From positions 1 through 9,695 of the forward strand of contig SKGH01000074.1 of NCBI GenBank assembly GCA_007117575.1: a DNA stretch of 9,695 nucleotides. Reading direction: 5' to 3'. Positions 7,088-9,695 of the stretch are shown piece after piece. Under the pieces are notes generated by a model. It was not told where the DNA came from and made no database searches. It saw only the letters and a list, made by a program, of their open reading frames with translations. A program made the translations under genes and the position numbers. Within the stretch, counting starts at the first letter, position 1, and each line of letters begins with the position of its first letter. The stretch is from Candidatus Kaiserbacteria bacterium. GTDB taxonomy: Bacteria; Patescibacteriota; Minisyncoccia; Phycocordibacterales; UBA918.

Positions 7088-8995
7088 ATGATCAAACTAA
7101 CCTCAAAACGTTATATATATTTGTTATTTACAATAAGCGTTATTTTTATCCTTTCAATTTTATTTATATTTACTTATAATCACCAAACTATCTTTGCAGG
7201 TGCTTGTCACACTTATACCAACCCTACTGACGTGCAAGACATCCCCTCTGGTTTTGGATCGCCTTTTTATGAGGTTGGAGATAAAAGTTTGTTTATCAGG
7301 GCTGATTGTCAAGGTCAAACGACGACCATAAATATTGGCAATAATGATCCCCAGACCTACATATATAAAGATGTATACGTATGGAACGGGAGTAATTGGA
7401 ACAAAAGATCACTCACTAGCAATGATAATTGGGTAAAAGGCAGTGCGTCTATTTTGGTTAATGCCAATGAACTCAGCGACCCTAATAGTGCTGTAGCCGT
7501 TTATATTTGTACTCTTGAAAGTGGGCAGTGGAAGTGTGGTTGTAGAGATAGTGCATGTGAAGGAGATAGTGCGAGAAAGTGGCAATTGCAACGTTTTTCT
7601 CAGGATGTGCAAATTCAGACTGGAACTGTAAATACAGGTAATCTTGCTTTACTTGAAATGGGTGGGACTAACTATGCCATGATGTCTATTGGAAACTATG
7701 ATGGTTCTACCGCCACATGGGGTCAGGTTAGGCCGGTTATTCGTCTTTATCATGAAAACCCGTCTCTGGTTAGAAACCAGTTACAACAAATGTATAACAA
7801 TGGACAGCGTAAAATCGCTTTGTTTTTGTGGTACACCAGAACACCTCAAGGTGTAATACATGGTCACCACGCTGTTACTTCAAACGGTGGCAGACTAAAT
7901 TCTAAACATGAACAGAATCTTGTAAATCTTCTTAACGATATAAAAAATACCGGTTTTGACACCTTATACTTTAGGTTTGGTACGCAAGATCAGTCACATC
8001 CTCATAGTTGGACATCTTGGAATGAAGAACTGTACCAAGAAAATAAAAACTTCGTTTTCTCCACAAGAGATTTGGTGACAAGTACTATGGCGGGAAGTGG
8101 TATACCGGTATGGTTTGATTTGGAAAACGAAATTGGTGGTGCGTGGAATGGACAAGCGGGTTCGGGTCAGCAGTATGACTATCAATACAGGCTATGGCGT
8201 GATTACGTTGGGAGATATGGTAGTGGTGCAGATACAGTAGGTTTTAGTCAGATATTACGAACAGGAACGTGGGCTAGTGAACAAATGAGAAATTTAAAAG
8301 AGATCTATGGTAATCACATGCCACCAAAGCTGGCTGGCACTATATATGGTGATGAATCAAAAAAATTTACTCAATTAAGAAACAATCTTGCAAATAACGG
8401 ATGGTCTAATATGCCTTTTGTGGTCATTGAAGGTTATTATAATGATCAAACATTGGTAAATGAGATATTGAACGCACGTAATAATCTTGGTGTACGAATA
8501 CATACGTTGATTCAGTGGCCACTAACCAGAGAGGGTGCAAATGCGGGTAAATTACATTTTGACATCGAAACACCTTTATTGTTACCGGATTTTGTTTTTG
8601 GAGGCGGTGGAAATAATAATAACAACAACGAAAGTGTTGATGGTGGGGGTAATAATACAGGCGGGGAAGACGGTGGAGCTGTAATTGAGTTACCTGAACC
8701 GGTGATAGAGAGCGCTGGCGCAGGGTGTGCGGAACTTAACTGTGTATGGATAAGGGGAAATAATTTCGGAACACGACCGACAGTGGATGTCAGGACTATT
8801 AACTATTGGGGAAATCCTCCTTCGGCACAATTTCCGTATCGTAACTATGAATTATACCGCAGTGGCAATTTAGATGTTTTAACACTTGAACTTCCTTCTC
8901 ATCTTGTACCAATATTTCATGAAGAAGGTCTGCATTTCTGGGTAATTAATGATTCCAGTAAATGGAATGTCAAAGAAATATTCATTAAACCTTAA
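7088..8995 (+). CDS. Secreted glycoside-hydrolase-like TIM-barrel protein with C-terminal IPT/TIG-like domain
   Basis: 635 residues from ATG 7088; no Shine-Dalgarno sequence. Residues 1-39 form a long signal peptide (hydrophobic 9-30) with an A-G-A cleavage motif before Cys40. Residues 40-200 form a beta-rich domain with a cysteine cluster (C141, C150, C152, C157; 'WKCGC'). Residues about 235-500 alternate strands and helices as in a TIM barrel: 'RKIALFLWYTR', 'FDTLYFRFGTQ', 'IPVWFDLENEIGG', 'ADTVGFSQILRTG', 'KLAGTIYGDE', 'MPFVVIEGYYND', 'RIHTLIQWPL'. E346 or E348 and E448 sit at strand ends about 100 residues apart, like the acid/base and nucleophile pair of retaining clan-A glycoside hydrolases, but I cannot assign a GH family. 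Residues 505-532 are a Gly/Asn linker. Residues about 538-635 resemble an IPT/TIG domain ('IRGNNFGTRPTVDV'). Eight cysteines in all suggest disulfides. Sugar cleavage or binding at the cell surface is inferred; an inactive binding barrel is possible. Confidence 0.85.
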   Translation: MIKLTSKRYIYLLFTISVIFILSILFIFTYNHQTIFAGACHTYTNPTDVQDIPSGFGSPFYEVGDKSLFIRADCQGQTTTINIGNNDPQTYIYKDVYVWNGSNWNKRSLTSNDNWVKGSASILVNANELSDPNSAVAVYICTLESGQWKCGCRDSACEGDSARKWQLQRFSQDVQIQTGTVNTGNLALLEMGGTNYAMMSIGNYDGSTATWGQVRPVIRLYHENPSLVRNQLQQMYNNGQRKIALFLWYTRTPQGVIHGHHAVTSNGGRLNSKHEQNLVNLLNDIKNTGFDTLYFRFGTQDQSHPHSWTSWNEELYQENKNFVFSTRDLVTSTMAGSGIPVWFDLENEIGGAWNGQAGSGQQYDYQYRLWRDYVGRYGSGADTVGFSQILRTGTWASEQMRNLKEIYGNHMPPKLAGTIYGDESKKFTQLRNNLANNGWSNMPFVVIEGYYNDQTLVNEILNARNNLGVRIHTLIQWPLTREGANAGKLHFDIETPLLLPDFVFGGGGNNNNNNESVDGGGNNTGGEDGGAVIELPEPVIESAGAGCAELNCVWIRGNNFGTRPTVDVRTINYWGNPPSAQFPYRNYELYRSGNLDVLTLELPSHLVPIFHEEGLHFWVINDSSKWNVKEIFIKP

Positions 8996-9038
8996 GATTT
9001 ATCTCAAAAATAATACTTTTACAATAGTTAAATAATTT

Positions 9039-9057
9039 AAAAAGACACGGTCTTTTT
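9039..9057 (+). terminator. Rho-independent terminator-like hairpin
   Basis: A perfect 8-bp stem (AAAAAGAC with GTCTTTTT) encloses a 3-base loop, 43 bases after the stop of the secreted-enzyme gene. The T run forms the 3' arm and the A run the 5' arm, so it could act on either strand. The stem has only two G-C pairs, making it weak, but position and shape fit the end of this transcription unit. Confidence 0.6.
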
Positions 9058-9140
9058 CAAGAAGGTTGAAACAATCTTTGTTATGAATGCTGTGTGTTAA
9101 TAATGAGTCGCTTTTTCAATTAACTTCAAAACCACATCAT

Positions 9141-9167
9141 AAAAAATGAGATGAACAATCATTTTTT
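9141..9167. repeat. A/T-tract inverted repeat, possible second bidirectional terminator
   Basis: AAAAAATGA (9141-9149) and TCATTTTTT (9159-9167) are perfect 9-base inverted arms separated by 9 bases. The A and T runs give the terminator appearance in both directions, but G-C content in the stem is minimal. It lies 84 bases beyond the first hairpin. A chance AT-rich palindrome cannot be excluded. Confidence 0.4.
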
Positions 9168-9186
9168 GAATCGTCATTGATATAAA

Positions 9187-9264
9187 TTCAGGATAACTTT
9201 CCGCTTTCGCATGCACTGAACATTTCTGCACTCCAGACGCCACCTAGTTCTGGTTTCAGTGTAT
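9187..9264. other. Unexplained GC-richer segment able to form a long stem
   Basis: Within otherwise AT-rich non-coding DNA, 9187-9260 is about 47% G+C by hand count. Bases 9211-9220 pair with 9255-9264 (10 pairs, one G-U). Inside, CCAGA (9233-9237) pairs with TCTGG (9249-9253), leaving a 12-base bulge on the 5' side and one base on the 3' side. TGCACT occurs twice (9212-9217, 9227-9232), and either copy could pair with 9259-9264. No tRNA, CRISPR or riboswitch I know matches. Both strands have short open stretches of about 30 codons at most without a credible start. It could be a small RNA, the end of an older mobile element, or a gene remnant. Confidence 0.35.
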
Positions 9265-9324
9265 ATATAATACTTCTATTGCAACTTACTAAAACAGTTT
9301 TCAATTAGGGTATTGATGTAAATA

Positions 9325-9349
9325 GGGACCCAACAAATAATTGTGTCTG
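9325..9349 (+). repeat. Probable left terminal inverted repeat of the IS256-family element
   Basis: The stretch starts GGGACC and contains ATAATTGTGT, which resembles the terminal repeat of IS256 as I recall it (AAAGTCCGTATAATTGTGT). It lies 60 bases before the transposase start, a normal distance for this family. The matching right end and the 8-9 bp target duplication are outside the window, so the boundary is approximate. Confidence 0.45.
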
Positions 9350-9356
9350 ATACAAT
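9348..9356 (+). promoter_or_regulatory. Extended -10 promoter element for the transposase
   Basis: TGATACAAT fits the extended -10 form TGnTAnAAT and lies just inside the left end, 28 bases before the ATG at 9385. No good -35 is found at 17 bases upstream, which an extended -10 can tolerate. The predicted leader is about 22 bases and has no Shine-Dalgarno sequence. Confidence 0.4.
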
Positions 9357-9384
9357 CTAAAGATAATCAACTTTAAAAAATATC

Positions 9385-9695
9385 ATGACAAAAATCACTA
9401 AAGTAAAATCAGCAACTGATAAAATACTGGAAACCAATATTAAAAACCTACGCACTTCACTCACCTCTCTATCTATGGAGCAATTCATTGCTTCCACCAT
9501 AGAATCACTAATGCAGGTAGAAAGAGCGGAGTATCTTGAGGCCGAACAAGAAGATAAAGGTAATGGATTTTATAGTAGATCCCTTCAATCATTGTCTAAA
9601 AATTGCCTTTTGGTCAATGTTCCCAGAACCAGAGACAAAGGCTTCGCTCCTCTAACCCTGGAATTGGCTAAAATGGGTGGAGAGCAGATAGATGA
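9385..9695 (+). CDS. IS256-family (mutator-type) transposase, N-terminal part; cut by window edge
   Basis: 103 codons are visible from ATG 9385, open to the right edge; the full family length is about 390-420 residues. The N-terminal region has 'ESLMQVERAEYLEAEQ', then 'KGNGFYSRSLQSL', 'LLVNVPRTRDKGFAPLTLEL' and 'MGGEQID'. This is the standard order of the Transposase_mut family (compare 'R-x-GYY-x-R' and 'VPR-x-R-x-x-x-F-x-P'), which precedes the DDE catalytic core. The core itself is outside the window, so activity cannot be judged. The reading frame is intact so far. The G at about residue 100 (KMGGEQID) replaces a more usual Arg, a trivial difference. Confidence 0.93.
   Translation, partial: MTKITKVKSATDKILETNIKNLRTSLTSLSMEQFIASTIESLMQVERAEYLEAEQEDKGNGFYSRSLQSLSKNCLLVNVPRTRDKGFAPLTLELAKMGGEQID

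Larger units (their letters stand above)
9325..9695 (+). mobile_element. IS256-family insertion sequence, left part only
   Basis: It combines the probable left terminal repeat at about 9325 with the beginning of a mutator-type transposase gene at 9385. The remainder lies beyond the right edge. These elements transpose by copy-paste through a circular intermediate and make 8-9 bp target duplications. It marks the right border of the surface-protein locus. Whether the non-coding DNA at 8996-9324 belongs to the host chromosome or to an earlier insertion cannot be told. Confidence 0.75.

Noticed and set aside
8615..8630. AAT/AAC triplet run as a phase-variable microsatellite
   Set aside because: It is a short in-frame Asn run in a flexible linker. 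Changes by whole triplets would not switch the gene on or off.
9188..9304. - strand open stretch of about 38 codons ('YTLKPELGGVWSAEMF')
   Set aside because: The composition looks protein-like, but there is no ATG near the start, stops lie on both sides and no family is recognised. It is mentioned only as one possible origin of the structured segment.
9114..9307. Direct repeat TTTTCAATTA at 9114-9123 and 9298-9307 as an attachment site or target duplication
   Set aside because: It is short, AT-rich and does not bound any recognised element; chance is the simpler explanation.

Overview
The window looks like a chromosomal accessory region of a Candidatus Patescibacteria (CPR; Parcubacteria-like) bacterium. 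This rests on the protein families. One is a giant secreted Ser/Thr-rich protein with a 'YRWRNDDG ... RLRIQ' module and a Cys-containing C-terminal module ('CTADDNNCY', 'INTGNSAYEIMVDGT') of a kind I associate with CPR surface proteins. Another is a secreted protein with a 'WKCGC' cysteine cluster. Base composition is moderately AT-rich, and none of the four visible start codons has a Shine-Dalgarno sequence. TGA appears neither in frame nor as a stop in the four genes whose ends are visible, and glycine uses GGN codons, so there is no sign of the UGA-Gly recoding found in Gracilibacteria/SR1.

Layout. (1) Positions 1-6023, + strand: the 3' part of a giant surface protein gene. The frame is open to the left edge, so the true start is outside the window. 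Domains in order are a split 'RWRNDDG' module containing DUF2341 and a LamG-like lectin fold, then four ~111-residue fibronectin-III-like repeats, a jelly-roll-like domain, five more repeats, and a Cys-containing C-terminal module. (2) Positions 6035-6628, + strand: 11 bp further on and almost certainly the same operon, a small protein with signal peptide, DUF916/WxL-interacting-like Ig domain, membrane segment and basic tail. It is a possible membrane receptor for the giant protein, which has no visible anchor of its own. (3) Positions 6687-6962, - strand: a small conserved-looking cytoplasmic protein of unknown function, convergent with gene 2, with a TATAAT box placed so that its mRNA would be leaderless. 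(4) Positions 7088-8995, + strand, divergent from gene 3: a secreted protein with a Cys-rich N-terminal domain, a glycoside-hydrolase-like TIM-barrel, a Gly/Asn linker and an IPT/TIG-like C-terminal domain. (5) Positions 8996-9384: non-coding DNA with a terminator hairpin, a second A/T-tract inverted repeat, a GC-richer segment able to fold into a long stem, and the probable left end of an insertion sequence. (6) From 9385, + strand: the start of an IS256-family (mutator-type) transposase, cut by the right edge.

Taken together, this is a cell-surface locus (giant adhesin, putative anchor partner, secreted carbohydrate-active-like enzyme) bordered by a mobile element. The most interesting points are the nested domain architecture of the giant protein, the adhesin/anchor gene pair, and the unexplained structured segment at 9187-9264.
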